A stretch of 64,000 nt of DNA from Acinetobacter wuhouensis (GCF_001696605.3 NZ_CP031716.1:1364001-1428000), one strand, 5' to 3'. Counted from the first letter of the stretch, positions 35,563-45,072 are shown. A program made the numbers and translations. The notes: a model not told the origin generated them from the letters alone.

Positions 35563-37995
35563 ATGAAAAATTATAAAAAAGGATTATTGGCACTAGCAAT
35601 ATTATCAACGATGTCATTGATGGCTGCTGATGATAAGACCATTTATGTCAATACTTTGGATGATGAAGATGGTACGAATCCGGCAAAGTGTTCATTAAGA
35701 GAAGCCATAAAAACTGCAGAAATGCGCCAAGCTTATGGTGGTTGTAGTGCTGGCCAAATATACTCCACAGTTCCGAATGTGATCCAATTAGAAGCGGGTG
35801 AGTATAGGTTAAGTAAAGAGTTGAGACCAAACTCGGATGTTATTATTATTGGTAAAGAACCCGCTGATTATAGCCGTCCTGATGTTTTAACCAATAATTA
35901 CCCAGCAGAAACTGCACTTAAAACAACTATTTCTGGTCAAGGTGTAAGTCGTATTTTTAATACGATTTATGACAATAAACCAAGCCTTTCTTTGAAAAAT
36001 TTGATTCTTAAAGATGGATCAAGCCTAAAAGACACCAATAACAGTGTGGGTGGGGCGATTTATGCAGGCGGCGTAACTACATTAACTAATGTAAGTATTC
36101 TGAATGCTAAAGCTAAAAATGGAGCGGCAATTTATTTAAATGATGCAACAAGCTCATTAACTGTTAACTTTGGCGTATTTGATGGAAACACTGCTGAACA
36201 AGGTAGTGTATTGGGAATGACTTGTGCAGATAATTTGCTATTTACTACACGTACGATAGAAATCACTGGTGCTAGTTTTCTTAATAATGGCGCTACAAAT
36301 AGTACGAGCACATTTAGTTTTTGCGGTCAACCGAGTGTAACTTTCACGGCAAATACAATTACCAATAATATAGCCAATCCAGATTCAGGCAGTATTATTC
36401 AATTTAGTCAATTAACGCCTCAAGGCAAAGTAAATTTTAGTGATAATTCAACTTTATCATTATTAAGTAATACAATTGTTAAAAACAGTGCTTGGGCAAC
36501 ATTATTGTATGGCTATAATGGTGCTAAAAGTATAAGTAATAACATCTTAGCATATAATAATGGTAAGTCTTGTCGCTATGCAGATGGTGATGTGAGTGAG
36601 GTTACTGATTCAGGTGTAGTGGTCGGTTATAACGCTTTAACCTTAGCTGCTGGAAATGATCAATGTGAACTTGCAAACTCACTAACCAAAGAGGGGAAAG
36701 ACTACTCACTTGATGTGAGTAATATTAATTTTTCTTCAATTTTATATGATTTAGAGCAACCAAGTGAATCAACTAGTTTTATGCCAATGTACTTCCCTAA
36801 AAATTTAGGGACTGAAAAAGATTTAGTCGATATTGGTTTTACTGGATGTAGCACTGCTGATCAACGCGGTGTAACTCGTATCATTGCGCAAAACTCTACG
36901 GGTGAGAATGATATTTCGAATTCATGCGATATTGGTTCAACAGAAATTTTACGTTTAACAGCAAATAATTTAAGTGCGAACAATACATCTGTTACAGTTG
37001 CATTGGCAAGTTATCAAAATGAATTAGATATTTATAACAAACTGATTGCAGATCCAAAAACGAATCAGGATTATATTCCATACTATAAAATTCAATCAGA
37101 GAACTATAGTAATTTAATTAAATATACGAAATCTGAGCAAAAATATCGCACTATTTTTATTGATCCATTCATTGCAAATATACCAACAGAAATCATTACT
37201 CAAGATTCAAATGGCAAGATGGTTCGTGAAGTAAAGCATTTAAGTGCTGATAATTATACGGTCACAGCAAAATCACTCGGTTTAGGTTTACTCACAGATG
37301 GTAAGTTTAATGGTAATCCTGATCCAAATTTGCATTGTGAATGGAATGCGAACCTGAAAAAGATTCTGATGTGGCGTACTGATGATGCAGTTACAGTTTC
37401 GGGTGATAATGAATTCTGTAGTTATACATTGACTTTAAAATCAGATCCAAATATTACCTCGACAGCGTATCTAATTGGAAATTTAGTAAATATTGCTCCG
37501 TCAACAACTGATACTACGTTGAACATCGAAGCAGGTTCGACTAAACCTATAGATGTTGATTTATTGCAATATGCAAATGATGATGGTGACGGTAATGCAG
37601 CAGCACTGATAACAAAACCGAATAAGCCAAAATTCTATATTAACTCTAAAGGTGAAGAACTGCCTATTCGCATCACAACTGATTTAGATCCTGTTGTGAT
37701 TACTGCTGATCGTAGTGGTGCATGTCCAGGTACGGATAACAAGTACACATGTTATGGTGGTAAAATTCATATTCAGCTGAAAAACACGCTTGATCCTTTT
37801 AGTTATAAAGTGAAATATTTGGTCTATGATGCAGATGGGCTTGCATCAAATGAGGGCACAATTACGCTTGCAAACTCAGGTACTGCTGCGAACAGTCCGC
37901 GTGTGAGTGGCGGTGGATCATTCGGCTGGTTAAGTTTAGTAGGTCTTATTGGTTTAGCGGGTTATCGCCGTATGAAGATGAATAAAAAAGCGTAA
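35563..37995 (+). CDS. CSLREA-motif surface protein with GlyGly-CTERM tail (second of pair)
   Basis: An 810-residue paralogue of the preceding protein. It has a signal peptide ending near MSLMAA (residue 22), the CSLREA motif from Cys43, and a parallel beta-helix-like region with GGAIYAGGVTTLTNV and AAIYLNDATSSLTV. A long C-terminal part from about 450 lacks obvious repeats and contains paired Cys. The tail from residue 783 (GGGSFGWLSLVGLIGLAGYRRMK) is a canonical GlyGly-CTERM signal. A good ribosome binding site AAGGGA precedes the ATG, and a strong terminator follows. Probable surface or secreted protein; ligand unknown. The two genes share the same domain plan but little sequence beyond the motifs. 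Confidence 0.85.
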   Translation: MKNYKKGLLALAILSTMSLMAADDKTIYVNTLDDEDGTNPAKCSLREAIKTAEMRQAYGGCSAGQIYSTVPNVIQLEAGEYRLSKELRPNSDVIIIGKEPADYSRPDVLTNNYPAETALKTTISGQGVSRIFNTIYDNKPSLSLKNLILKDGSSLKDTNNSVGGAIYAGGVTTLTNVSILNAKAKNGAAIYLNDATSSLTVNFGVFDGNTAEQGSVLGMTCADNLLFTTRTIEITGASFLNNGATNSTSTFSFCGQPSVTFTANTITNNIANPDSGSIIQFSQLTPQGKVNFSDNSTLSLLSNTIVKNSAWATLLYGYNGAKSISNNILAYNNGKSCRYADGDVSEVTDSGVVVGYNALTLAAGNDQCELANSLTKEGKDYSLDVSNINFSSILYDLEQPSESTSFMPMYFPKNLGTEKDLVDIGFTGCSTADQRGVTRIIAQNSTGENDISNSCDIGSTEILRLTANNLSANNTSVTVALASYQNELDIYNKLIADPKTNQDYIPYYKIQSENYSNLIKYTKSEQKYRTIFIDPFIANIPTEIITQDSNGKMVREVKHLSADNYTVTAKSLGLGLLTDGKFNGNPDPNLHCEWNANLKKILMWRTDDAVTVSGDNEFCSYTLTLKSDPNITSTAYLIGNLVNIAPSTTDTTLNIEAGSTKPIDVDLLQYANDDGDGNAAALITKPNKPKFYINSKGEELPIRITTDLDPVVITADRSGACPGTDNKYTCYGGKIHIQLKNTLDPFSYKVKYLVYDADGLASNEGTITLANSGTAANSPRVSGGGSFGWLSLVGLIGLAGYRRMKMNKKA

Positions 37996-38013
37996 TATCG
38001 GTCTTTGTTATCT

Positions 38014-38046
38014 AAGAAGCCAGTTTCTCGAAACTGGCTTCTTTTT
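38014..38046 (+). terminator. Intrinsic terminator after the CSLREA pair
   Basis: AAGAAGCCAGTTT, loop CTCG, AAACTGGCTTCTT: a perfect 13-bp stem ending in a T run. Confidence 0.93.
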
Positions 38047-38177
38047 CTTTATCAGCAATGTATATTTTTTGCTATTTAGATAGGCATGTGCTTCAAATTG
38101 TATTATAAGTTTTAGATACAAGAGGATAGTTTGGGTACGATCCTTAACCTATTGAAAAATTTTCATTTTGAATTTAT

Positions 38178-38960
38178 ATGAAGCAATTTACTGTATTAAC
38201 CCCGATTGATCAGATTTCTTATCGTGCTGAAGAGTTAGTTTCGATAAAACGTAATGATTTGGTTCCCTTATTGGATAATCAAACGCGTATGAATCTATAT
38301 GCAGATCAGTTGATTCAAGGGCAATCAGTATTATTGAATGGTATTGATCCTGAGTTAACACAAAAATTAAGCCACACAATTGCACAGATTATTGAACAAT
38401 TATCGGCTTCTAAAAAGAAACTAAATCAAAGAAAGTTTAATACATTACAAAAATGGTTAGGTTTAGACTTAGAATTTAGTGTGGGGCAGAATCAATATCT
38501 AAAAGATTTAGATCGTTTAATTGATGAAGCGAATAGGCTGAGTCAACGCTTACAAGTTGAAATTCAAAAATCAGAATCACGTTTCCAGCAAGCTGTGGGT
38601 TTACGTGAACAGATGGCAAAATATATTCGTGCTGCGCAAGAGTTTGCTCAAGAATATCCAGCTTTTGTACAGAATAGGCATCCTTTAGATAATTTTTCCG
38701 AGCGTTTGTCTAAAAAAATTAATACATTACAGACTTTACAAGCCAGTAATGATATTGCTTTGGCACAAATGCAACTGACGCAACAGCTTTCATTAACATT
38801 ATTAGATCGGTTTAATGAGGCACAACAAGTTTTGATTCCTGCTTGGCAATATCATGTGAAACAAAGCCAAGCGCAAAGTTCTTCAAATATGACTGAAGAA
38901 TTGGATCAAAGTCGTGATAAATTAATTCAATCATTAAAGAAATCATTAGAAAATAAATAG
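38178..38960 (+). CDS. TelA-like coiled-coil protein (unnamed partner of TelA)
   Basis: A 260-residue soluble protein without signal peptide or membrane segment. It is Gln/Leu/Lys-rich and largely alpha-helical, with probable coiled coils around residues 60-85, 110-150 and 180-210. Its plan mirrors the TelA protein downstream: a segment KFNTLQKWLGLDLEF followed by a helix-rich stretch, and LLDRFNEAQQVLIPAWQYHV, which corresponds to MLVDKFYAIKNITLPAWKNQI in TelA. I infer a distant TelA paralogue that may hetero-oligomerise with it. It is the first gene of a three-gene unit; the TelA gene starts 9 nt after its stop. Activity unknown. Confidence 0.7.
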   Translation: MKQFTVLTPIDQISYRAEELVSIKRNDLVPLLDNQTRMNLYADQLIQGQSVLLNGIDPELTQKLSHTIAQIIEQLSASKKKLNQRKFNTLQKWLGLDLEFSVGQNQYLKDLDRLIDEANRLSQRLQVEIQKSESRFQQAVGLREQMAKYIRAAQEFAQEYPAFVQNRHPLDNFSERLSKKINTLQTLQASNDIALAQMQLTQQLSLTLLDRFNEAQQVLIPAWQYHVKQSQAQSSSNMTEELDQSRDKLIQSLKKSLENK

Positions 38961-38969
38961 GGTAATACG

Positions 38970-40100
38970 ATGAGCGATTCAAACACTCCAGTAACAACAC
39001 AGGTGGCAACAACAGAATCACCATTAGAGTTGCAGAAGTTTGAGCAACTAAATTTAAAAGAAATTGGGTTGAATAGTGAAGACTTTAATGAAGTGCTGAA
39101 TGCCCATAAAGACTTAGCTAATATTAATCATACTGCTGTGGCTGAGTATGGTAAGAATATTGCGACCAAAACATCATCTTATACAGATGAATTATTAAAT
39201 CTCGTTAAGAATAAAGATCTCGATGTAACTGGGCAAAAATTGAATGAAGTTGTTCAAGTTGCACAACAGTTGAATACCTCGAGTATTTTAAATAAATCAA
39301 AAAATTCAGGCTTTATTGGTAGCATTTTAAGTAAGTTTAAAGGTGCAAAACAAAGTTTTGATCAGCAATTTAATACCACCAAAGAGCAAATTGATTCTTT
39401 GGTGAAAGAAATTGAAACCTCACAATCAGGTTTGAAAACACGTGTAGACACACTTGATCGTATGTTCAATGGAGTGCAAGAAGAATACCGTCAGTTGGGC
39501 ATTTACATTGCAGCAGGGAAAATTAAACAAGACGAAGTTCAGAAAGAAATTGCCACTTTATCTGCTCAAGAGCAAGATCAAAAAACCAATCAACGGGTTT
39601 ATGATTTAAATCATCTCGCCAATAATCTTGAAAAACGAGTGAGTGATTTACAAGTTTTGCAGCAATCAGCCATGCAAACTTTACCGATGATTCGGATTAT
39701 TCAATCTAATAATATGATGTTAGTGGATAAGTTTTATGCCATCAAAAACATCACTTTACCTGCGTGGAAAAACCAAATTAGTTTGGCTATTTCACTGAAT
39801 GAGCAACGTAATAGTGTGCAATTGGCAAATACCATTGATGATGCGACCAATGAATTGTTGAAGCGTAATGCTGACTTATTACATCAAAACTCGGTTGATA
39901 CTGCAAAAGCCAATCAGCGTTCAGTGATTGATATTGAAACCCTTGAACACGTGCAAAATACCCTCATTAAAACAGTGAACGATGTGATTCAGATTCAAAA
40001 AGAAGGCATGCAAAAACGTGAAGAAGCATCTACACGAATCAAAGCTTTACAATCGAATCTGCAACAATTGGTATTGGACACCAGTACACCTAAGGCTTAA
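38970..40100 (+). CDS. TelA/KlaA family (toxic anion resistance) protein
   Basis: A 376-residue cytoplasmic helical protein of the TelA family (PF05816). Diagnostic parts are SKFKGAKQSFDQQFNTT, DTLDRMFNGVQEEYRQLGIYIAAGKI and NNMMLVDKFYAIKNITLPAWKNQ. Family members are linked to tellurite and other stress resistance and occur with Ter-like genes, but the biochemical activity is not known. Here it lies between a TelA-like protein and a membrane protein, without terC/terD genes. GGTAATACG precedes the ATG. It is part of the three-gene unit 38178-41070. Confidence 0.88.
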   Translation: MSDSNTPVTTQVATTESPLELQKFEQLNLKEIGLNSEDFNEVLNAHKDLANINHTAVAEYGKNIATKTSSYTDELLNLVKNKDLDVTGQKLNEVVQVAQQLNTSSILNKSKNSGFIGSILSKFKGAKQSFDQQFNTTKEQIDSLVKEIETSQSGLKTRVDTLDRMFNGVQEEYRQLGIYIAAGKIKQDEVQKEIATLSAQEQDQKTNQRVYDLNHLANNLEKRVSDLQVLQQSAMQTLPMIRIIQSNNMMLVDKFYAIKNITLPAWKNQISLAISLNEQRNSVQLANTIDDATNELLKRNADLLHQNSVDTAKANQRSVIDIETLEHVQNTLIKTVNDVIQIQKEGMQKREEASTRIKALQSNLQQLVLDTSTPKA

Positions 40101-40149
40101 TGGTATTGTCTGTTCAATGTATTTTGCCCATGAATTAAAGGTATAGCGC

Positions 40150-41070
40150 TTGACTGAAAAAAATCAATATCCTGCGGATATTCAGCAGATTGAGCAGGGT
40201 TTAAAAGTTCTTAAACGCAGAAAGTTTAATCTAACAGCTTCTGCGTTACTTTTATCAACCGTCGGTGTTGTGAGTTTAGTTGCAGTTTTTTTTCAGCAGG
40301 AATTGGTTTTCAATTCATTTGGCGTGGCGCAACAGGTTCAGCAAATTCATTTGCCGTATATGATTGATGGAAAATTAAGAGAATATGTCCATCAACCTGA
40401 TTATTTTATGAATGCATTTTCATGGTTAGGATGGTTAATTTTAAAATTAATTGTCTCATTCATTGGTGCATTTATGATTGTTGGATTTTTAAAAAGATTT
40501 AAATTCTTTTTGATACGCTTTCAGTCTTTTATCCTTAAATTTGTCGCATGGCTCATCACATTTATTGTGCTTTGGGGCGGGTTAAGCTATGTGCAGTATG
40601 AGCTGAAAGATGATGAAGAGAGTGAGGTCAGTGCCTTTGTTCAATATGACCAAAATATTCAACAAAGTGATTTTTATCGATATTTACAAAAATCAGATAT
40701 ACCTGAGAATGTGCAAAGTTATTTATTGGCTCAAACTGCTTTGATGCATAAACCTGTAGATAAAGTGGTTGCAACGGTATATGCAGAAAAACTGATTAAA
40801 GCGGAACAATCTGATCCGCAATTCTTAGAATATGGTTTTAAACCTGAGCAATTGTGGACGATTCAACATCAAGTGTTTAATCAAGCAGTTTCGCCAATTG
40901 CTAAAAGTGTGGAAGCTCAAGTTGATCGTGCAAACTTTTGGTCAAATTGGGTTGGCAAGATCTTATGGGGGATTACAGCAGTTAGTTTCTTATTGAGTTT
41001 AATGGTTTATATGCTAGCAAGTCGAATTTCGAAACGCCTTGAGCGAATCGCAACGCAATTGCAATCTTAA
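40150..41070 (+). CDS. Membrane protein of the TelA unit (unknown function)
   Basis: A 306-residue inner-membrane protein with probable helices near residues 25-47, 92-115, 125-145 and 270-290. The loop between helices 3 and 4 is long, hydrophilic and rich in Gln and Glu (YELKDDEESEVSAFV), and probably forms a soluble domain of about 120 residues. I recognise no named domain. The start is TTG at 40150, with AAAGG 8 nt upstream; no in-frame ATG is near. It follows telA by 49 nt and is followed by a strong terminator, so it belongs to the same transcript. It may anchor TelA-type proteins at the membrane, which is inference. Confidence 0.7.
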   Translation: MTEKNQYPADIQQIEQGLKVLKRRKFNLTASALLLSTVGVVSLVAVFFQQELVFNSFGVAQQVQQIHLPYMIDGKLREYVHQPDYFMNAFSWLGWLILKLIVSFIGAFMIVGFLKRFKFFLIRFQSFILKFVAWLITFIVLWGGLSYVQYELKDDEESEVSAFVQYDQNIQQSDFYRYLQKSDIPENVQSYLLAQTALMHKPVDKVVATVYAEKLIKAEQSDPQFLEYGFKPEQLWTIQHQVFNQAVSPIAKSVEAQVDRANFWSNWVGKILWGITAVSFLLSLMVYMLASRISKRLERIATQLQS

Positions 41071-41120
41071 AGTTCATGCAGTTTTTTGCTTTTTAATGAT
41101 TGGATGAGCGAGCAGATTTA

Positions 41121-41154
41121 AAAAAGCACTTTCAATGAGGAAAGTGCTTTTTTT
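41121..41154 (+). terminator. Intrinsic terminator of the TelA unit
   Basis: AAAAAGCACTTTC and GAAAGTGCTTTTT form a 13-bp stem with a 6-nt loop and a T tail. Confidence 0.9.
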
Positions 41155-41206
41155 ATAGTACGGATTTTTATTGAGAAGCGCTTTTGATTTAGAAACGACA
41201 TGCAAT

Positions 41207-41827
41207 TTAAGCGACTTCTTTACTGCGATGTAAAATTAATTCTTTTAGTTCTAAAGTATCGAAAGTTTTATCCCAAATTTCACCATCGACGATATAGTAA
41301 GGTGTTGGGTGTTTTCCGAAACTTTGCACATAGCGCGTAATTTCAGCCTGTTTATCTGCTACTTCTTTATGCTGAATTGAGCGCAATACTTTTGTGCCAT
41401 CTAAGCCCATACCTTCAATAATTTGTTTCAACACTTCAGGATTTGCGATGTCCTTACCATGGGCAAAAATGGCATGAAATAGCGCTTGGGTTAGGGAAAA
41501 TTGATCAAAAATATTATCCAAAGCCAAGATTGCCTGATGCGCCAAACCACTGTTTGGCATACGTTTCATGTGTTCGATATCAACGGTTAAATCTTGACTA
41601 TAAGCAGCAAACTTTGCCATATCCAATTTACGATCTGCTTCTTTGGTTCCATAGCGTTCAGTCAAGTATTGATAAACATCTAAACCTTGTTCCGGAATCT
41701 CAGGTAAAACTTGCACTGGTAATAATTCGATTTTTCGAGTCGTTGGTTGATTCCAATGCTGTTTGAGTTTTTCAAATGCGACATAACTCATTGGATAGAC
41801 TAGGTCGAATACGAATTCAATTTTCAT
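41207..41827 (-). CDS. DsbA-family thioredoxin-fold protein lacking the CXXC pair
   Basis: A 206-residue cytoplasmic protein of the DsbA/FrnE/HCCA-isomerase family. The N-terminal strand reads IEFVFDLVYPMSYVAF; at the place of the DsbA CXXC the sequence is YPMSY, so there are no catalytic cysteines. The C-terminal cis-Pro region is present as GKHPTPYYIVDGE. This pattern resembles the HCCA isomerase/GST-kappa branch, where glutathione is bound by a Ser instead. I therefore do not expect disulfide exchange. The gene is on its own, and the ribosome binding site AGGTAAAACA is weak. Function unassigned. Confidence 0.82.
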   Translation of the reverse strand: MKIEFVFDLVYPMSYVAFEKLKQHWNQPTTRKIELLPVQVLPEIPEQGLDVYQYLTERYGTKEADRKLDMAKFAAYSQDLTVDIEHMKRMPNSGLAHQAILALDNIFDQFSLTQALFHAIFAHGKDIANPEVLKQIIEGMGLDGTKVLRSIQHKEVADKQAEITRYVQSFGKHPTPYYIVDGEIWDKTFDTLELKELILHRSKEVA

Positions 41828-42075
41828 TGTTTTACCTCATTGTGATTTGTATCTGAAATTAGTTCACTTCGGTTCACCATTTCAGTTTTAACTATTTCAA
41901 TTTTATAAGTAAGTACTGCCTGTACTTTTGGGGAAACAACACTGTTTAGAGAAACAACTTCGTTATTTCAGATTAAAACTTTAGATAAAATTTGCACATG
42001 AATTTTTGTAGAGCGATCGTTGCAGAATGATTATTTTTATTGAAAATTAATTTAATTTTAAGTTTCGAGGTATCT

Positions 42076-42189
42076 ATGAGCACTATTGATTTTATTGGAA
42101 ATGTCCCCATATTCATACACAACCTAGATAAAACACGGTTTTGTGAATCATTGGGGTGCGTGAAATTTAAAATATTTTCATTAAACTAA
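42076..42189 (+). CDS. Possible 37-residue ORF in the ahpF upstream region
   Basis: ATG to TAA with CGAGG six nt before the ATG. The peptide [20 protein letters not shown] and a short tail with two Cys resembles the beginning of a longer protein that breaks off, so it may be a remnant or a leader peptide. The rest of the 41828-42289 gap holds a short inverted repeat (AAGTAC, TGCCT, GTACTT at 41911-41927) and the ahpF promoter region, nothing else I can name. Confidence 0.25.
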   Translation: MSTIDFIGNVPIFIHNLDKTRFCESLGCVKFKIFSLN

Positions 42190-42205
42190 AAAACCGATTG
42201 TTTTT

Positions 42206-42225
42206 ATAAAAACAAACTGTTTTAT
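42206..42225 (+). promoter_or_regulatory. Imperfect palindrome upstream of ahpF (candidate OxyR-type site)
   Basis: ATAAAAACAAACTGTTTTAT is an imperfect 20-nt dyad about 65 nt before the ahpF ATG, followed by a -10-like TATTAT near 42244. ahpF genes are often controlled by OxyR, but the ATAG/CTAT pattern is only partly met. Confidence 0.35.
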
Positions 42226-42289
42226 CTATTTTTTAAATCGACGTATTATAGGTTCAACGAAAGAATTTACTCCCTTGGAGATTGTTAGC

Positions 42290-43855
42290 ATGTTAGATAC
42301 AAATACTTCTGCTCAATTAAAAACATTGTTAGAACGTCTTGAAAGCCCTATTGAAATTGTTGCTTCTTTAAACGGCACTGAAAAGTCAGACAAAATCAAA
42401 GAATTAGTCACAGAGGTTGCTGCACTTTCAGATCAAGTGACGGCACGTTTTGATGGTGAAAATGGACGTAAACCAAGCTTTGGTATCGCTAAAGTGGGTG
42501 AACAACCTCGTGTATTCTTTGCTGGCTTGCCAATGGGGCATGAGTTTACATCTTTGATTCTTGCATTATTACAAGTGTCTGGTTATGCGCCAAAAGTGTC
42601 TGATGAAATTTTAGCGCAAATCAAAGGCTTGAATCTTAAAGCAAACTTTGATGTATTTGTGTCTTTAAGCTGCCATAACTGTCCTGATGTTGTTCAAGCT
42701 TTGAACTTAATTGCAATCAACAATCCAGGTACAACTGCGACCATGATTGATGGTGCATTCTTCCAAGACGAAGTTGAAGAGCGCAAAATCTTGGCTGTAC
42801 CTATGGTTTTCCAAAATGGCGAGCATATCGGTCAAGGTCGTATGACTTTGGAAGAAATCGTAGCGAAACTAGACAGCGGTGCTGCTGCGAAAGATGCTGA
42901 AAAACTCAATGCAAAAGAAGCATTTGATGTTTTAGTGATCGGTGGTGGACCTGCTGGTGCAACTTCAGCGGTATATGCTGCACGTAAAGGTATTCGTACG
43001 GGTATTGTTTCTGAACGCTTCGGTGGTCAGGTCATGGATACAATGGATATTGAAAACTTTATTTCAGTGCAAAAAACTCAAGGTCCGAAATTTGGTGCAG
43101 ATATGGAAGCACATGTACGTGAGTACGGTGTGGACATTATGAACCTACAAAAAGTGAAAAACCTTGTAGGTGCAGATCAAACTGCCAGTGGTTTAGTGGA
43201 AATTGAACTTGAAAATGGTGCAAAACTTGAATCAAAAACAGTCATCCTATCGACAGGTGCACGTTGGAGAGAGATGAATGTACCTGGTGAGAAAGAGTAT
43301 AAAACACGCGGTGTTGCATACTGCCCACACTGTGATGGCCCATTATTCAAAGGCAAACGCGTTGCTGTGATTGGTGGTGGTAACTCTGGTATTGAAGCCG
43401 CAATTGACCTTGCTGGGATTGTAGAACATGTCACTGTTGTTGAGTTTGATACAAAACTCCGTGCTGACCAAGTTTTACAAAACAAATTGAACAGCTTGCC
43501 AAATACCACAGTGATCATGAATGCACTTTCTACTGAAGTGATTGGTGATGGTTCACAAGTGACTGCATTGAAGTATAAAGATCGTGCAACTGATGAAGAA
43601 CATGTTGTTGAACTTGCAGGGATCTTTGTACAAATTGGTTTGTTACCAAATACAGATTTCTTGAAAGAAACAGCTTTTGAATTGTCAAATCGTAATGAAA
43701 TTGTGGTGAATGATCGCAATGAAACCAATGTAAAAGGTGTATTCGCTGCGGGTGACTGTACTACTGTACCTTATAAGCAAATTATCATTGCAGCAGGTGA
43801 GGGTGCTAAAGCGTCATTATCAGCATTCGATTACATCATTCGTTCAGGTCAATAA
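42290..43855 (+). CDS. ahpF: Alkyl hydroperoxide reductase subunit F
   Basis: FAD-dependent disulfide reductase that passes electrons from NADH to AhpC. Starting from ATG 42290 (ribosome binding site TTGGAG nine nt before) it has 521 residues, the same as E. coli AhpF. The N-terminal tandem thioredoxin fold has the CHNC redox pair at Cys128/Cys131. The flavin part has [10 protein letters not shown], the second redox pair YCPHCDGP at Cys345/Cys348, and the NAD site [12 protein letters not shown], with GVFAAGDCT near the end. All needed residues are present. No ahpC lies beside it in this window. Two terminators follow. Confidence 0.95.
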   Translation: MLDTNTSAQLKTLLERLESPIEIVASLNGTEKSDKIKELVTEVAALSDQVTARFDGENGRKPSFGIAKVGEQPRVFFAGLPMGHEFTSLILALLQVSGYAPKVSDEILAQIKGLNLKANFDVFVSLSCHNCPDVVQALNLIAINNPGTTATMIDGAFFQDEVEERKILAVPMVFQNGEHIGQGRMTLEEIVAKLDSGAAAKDAEKLNAKEAFDVLVIGGGPAGATSAVYAARKGIRTGIVSERFGGQVMDTMDIENFISVQKTQGPKFGADMEAHVREYGVDIMNLQKVKNLVGADQTASGLVEIELENGAKLESKTVILSTGARWREMNVPGEKEYKTRGVAYCPHCDGPLFKGKRVAVIGGGNSGIEAAIDLAGIVEHVTVVEFDTKLRADQVLQNKLNSLPNTTVIMNALSTEVIGDGSQVTALKYKDRATDEEHVVELAGIFVQIGLLPNTDFLKETAFELSNRNEIVVNDRNETNVKGVFAAGDCTTVPYKQIIIAAGEGAKASLSAFDYIIRSGQ

Positions 43856-43882
43856 GTTTTGATCATCAATGAATAGAAAGGG

Positions 43883-43915
43883 AAGCCAAAATATTGAATG
43901 ATTTTGGCTTTCTTC
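43883..43915 (+). terminator. First terminator after ahpF
   Basis: AAGCCAAAAT and ATTTTGGCTT form a 10-bp stem with an 8-nt loop, followed by TCTTCTTATTTT. Confidence 0.75.
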
Positions 43916-43947
43916 TTATTTTATTGAAAACATTTTAAATGGTTTAT

Positions 43948-43982
43948 AGGAATTGAGTTGCTAACAGCTCAGTTCCTTTTTT
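43948..43982 (+). terminator. Second terminator-like stem after ahpF
   Basis: AGGAATTGAGTTG and CAGCTCAGTTCCT pair over 13 bp with two G-U pairs and a 4-nt loop, then six T residues. A third small stem (CGCCATA/TATGGCG, 43988-44010) follows. Confidence 0.8.
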
Positions 43983-44154
43983 ATATTCGCCATAGCACCT
44001 TTTTATGGCGTATTAGTCGTAAAATTAAATTATAGATGGATGTATAAGCTAAGAATGGAATTTGTACATTTACAATAGTGTGGTGAATGATTCAGCCAAT
44101 GTAATGTGGTTAAGCTTGTTTAGAATATTTTTAAAATCTATAAGGATTAAGCTT

Positions 44155-45072
44155 GTGAAGCATGAGCATATAAAAATTACACCTAGAGCTGTTGCGTTTA
44201 ATTTTTCTGATTCTTCGATTCATTGGATTCCTGAAGATCCATTTTCATCACATACCTATAATGCGATAAATTTGTTATTGCCCGCAGGTGAGTTTTGGTT
44301 TTGCCGTGTTTTTAATAAAGCTTTACCTTTGATCAAAGATGCTCAGCTAAAAGAAGATGTCCGTGCCTTTATTAAGCAAGAAGCGACGCATGCACGTGCT
44401 CATATTCAAGGGCAAAAGTTTATGACAGAACAGCATTACAATCTTGATGAAGGTTTAAAAACCGCTGAAACGCTATTTGAGCAGCTTTTATCAGACAAAC
44501 CTTTTGGTTTGGAATTATCAAAATCGAAATGGCTAGCGTCTTATTGGCTGACCATACGTGTGGGAATTGTTGCTGCAATTGAGCATTTCACAGGTGTGAT
44601 TGGTCAATGGACCTTGGATCATAGTCATAATTGGGATAAATATGGTGCAGATGCTGAGATAAGTGATTTGTTCCGTTGGCATTTAGCAGAAGAGGTTGAA
44701 CATCGTAATGTCGCATTTGATTTGTTTCAGCATTTATTGCAAAACAAATTAGGTTTTTATATCTCACGCCAAGTGTTGATGACGGCTGTATTTCCTATTT
44801 TTATGTATTTAATGGTCGATATCGGACGTAGTTTGGCACGACAAGATGATTTAGTTGAGATGCAGAAAATCGCCAAAGCCAGTTTCCCTCGCATGTTGTG
44901 GGAATTGCAAAAAGTCGGTAAGCAAACAGGCAATTTACCCACCTTTACTTTTTTAGCAAAATCAGTTGTGCGTTGGATTTCGCCAAATTATCATCCTGAT
45001 TCAGAAGGAAACACTGAACAAGCCCTAGCATATTTTGCACGTTCAGCCGCTGTAGCCGCAGCAAAAAGCTAA
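44155..45072 (+). CDS. PF10118-type putative metal-dependent hydrolase
   Basis: A 305-residue soluble protein of the COG3687 family, annotated as predicted metal-dependent hydrolases. Helical and His/Glu-rich: HTYNAINLLLPAGEFWFCRV, FIKQEATHARAH, EHFTGVIGQW and WHLAEEVEHRNVAFDLFQ place Glu/His clusters like a diiron helix bundle, so an oxidative or hydrolytic diiron function is possible. I choose GTG at 44155 because AAGGA lies 8 nt upstream; the longer TTG at 44062 and an ATG at 44104 lack ribosome binding sites. Activity in the family is not established. It is convergent with azoR and ends in a terminator. Confidence 0.82.
   Translation: MKHEHIKITPRAVAFNFSDSSIHWIPEDPFSSHTYNAINLLLPAGEFWFCRVFNKALPLIKDAQLKEDVRAFIKQEATHARAHIQGQKFMTEQHYNLDEGLKTAETLFEQLLSDKPFGLELSKSKWLASYWLTIRVGIVAAIEHFTGVIGQWTLDHSHNWDKYGADAEISDLFRWHLAEEVEHRNVAFDLFQHLLQNKLGFYISRQVLMTAVFPIFMYLMVDIGRSLARQDDLVEMQKIAKASFPRMLWELQKVGKQTGNLPTFTFLAKSVVRWISPNYHPDSEGNTEQALAYFARSAAVAAAKS

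Noticed and set aside
43177..43728. 183-codon ORF antisense to ahpF
   Set aside because: AhpF is intact over this stretch, and the antisense peptide is Ser/Thr-rich without recognisable domain.
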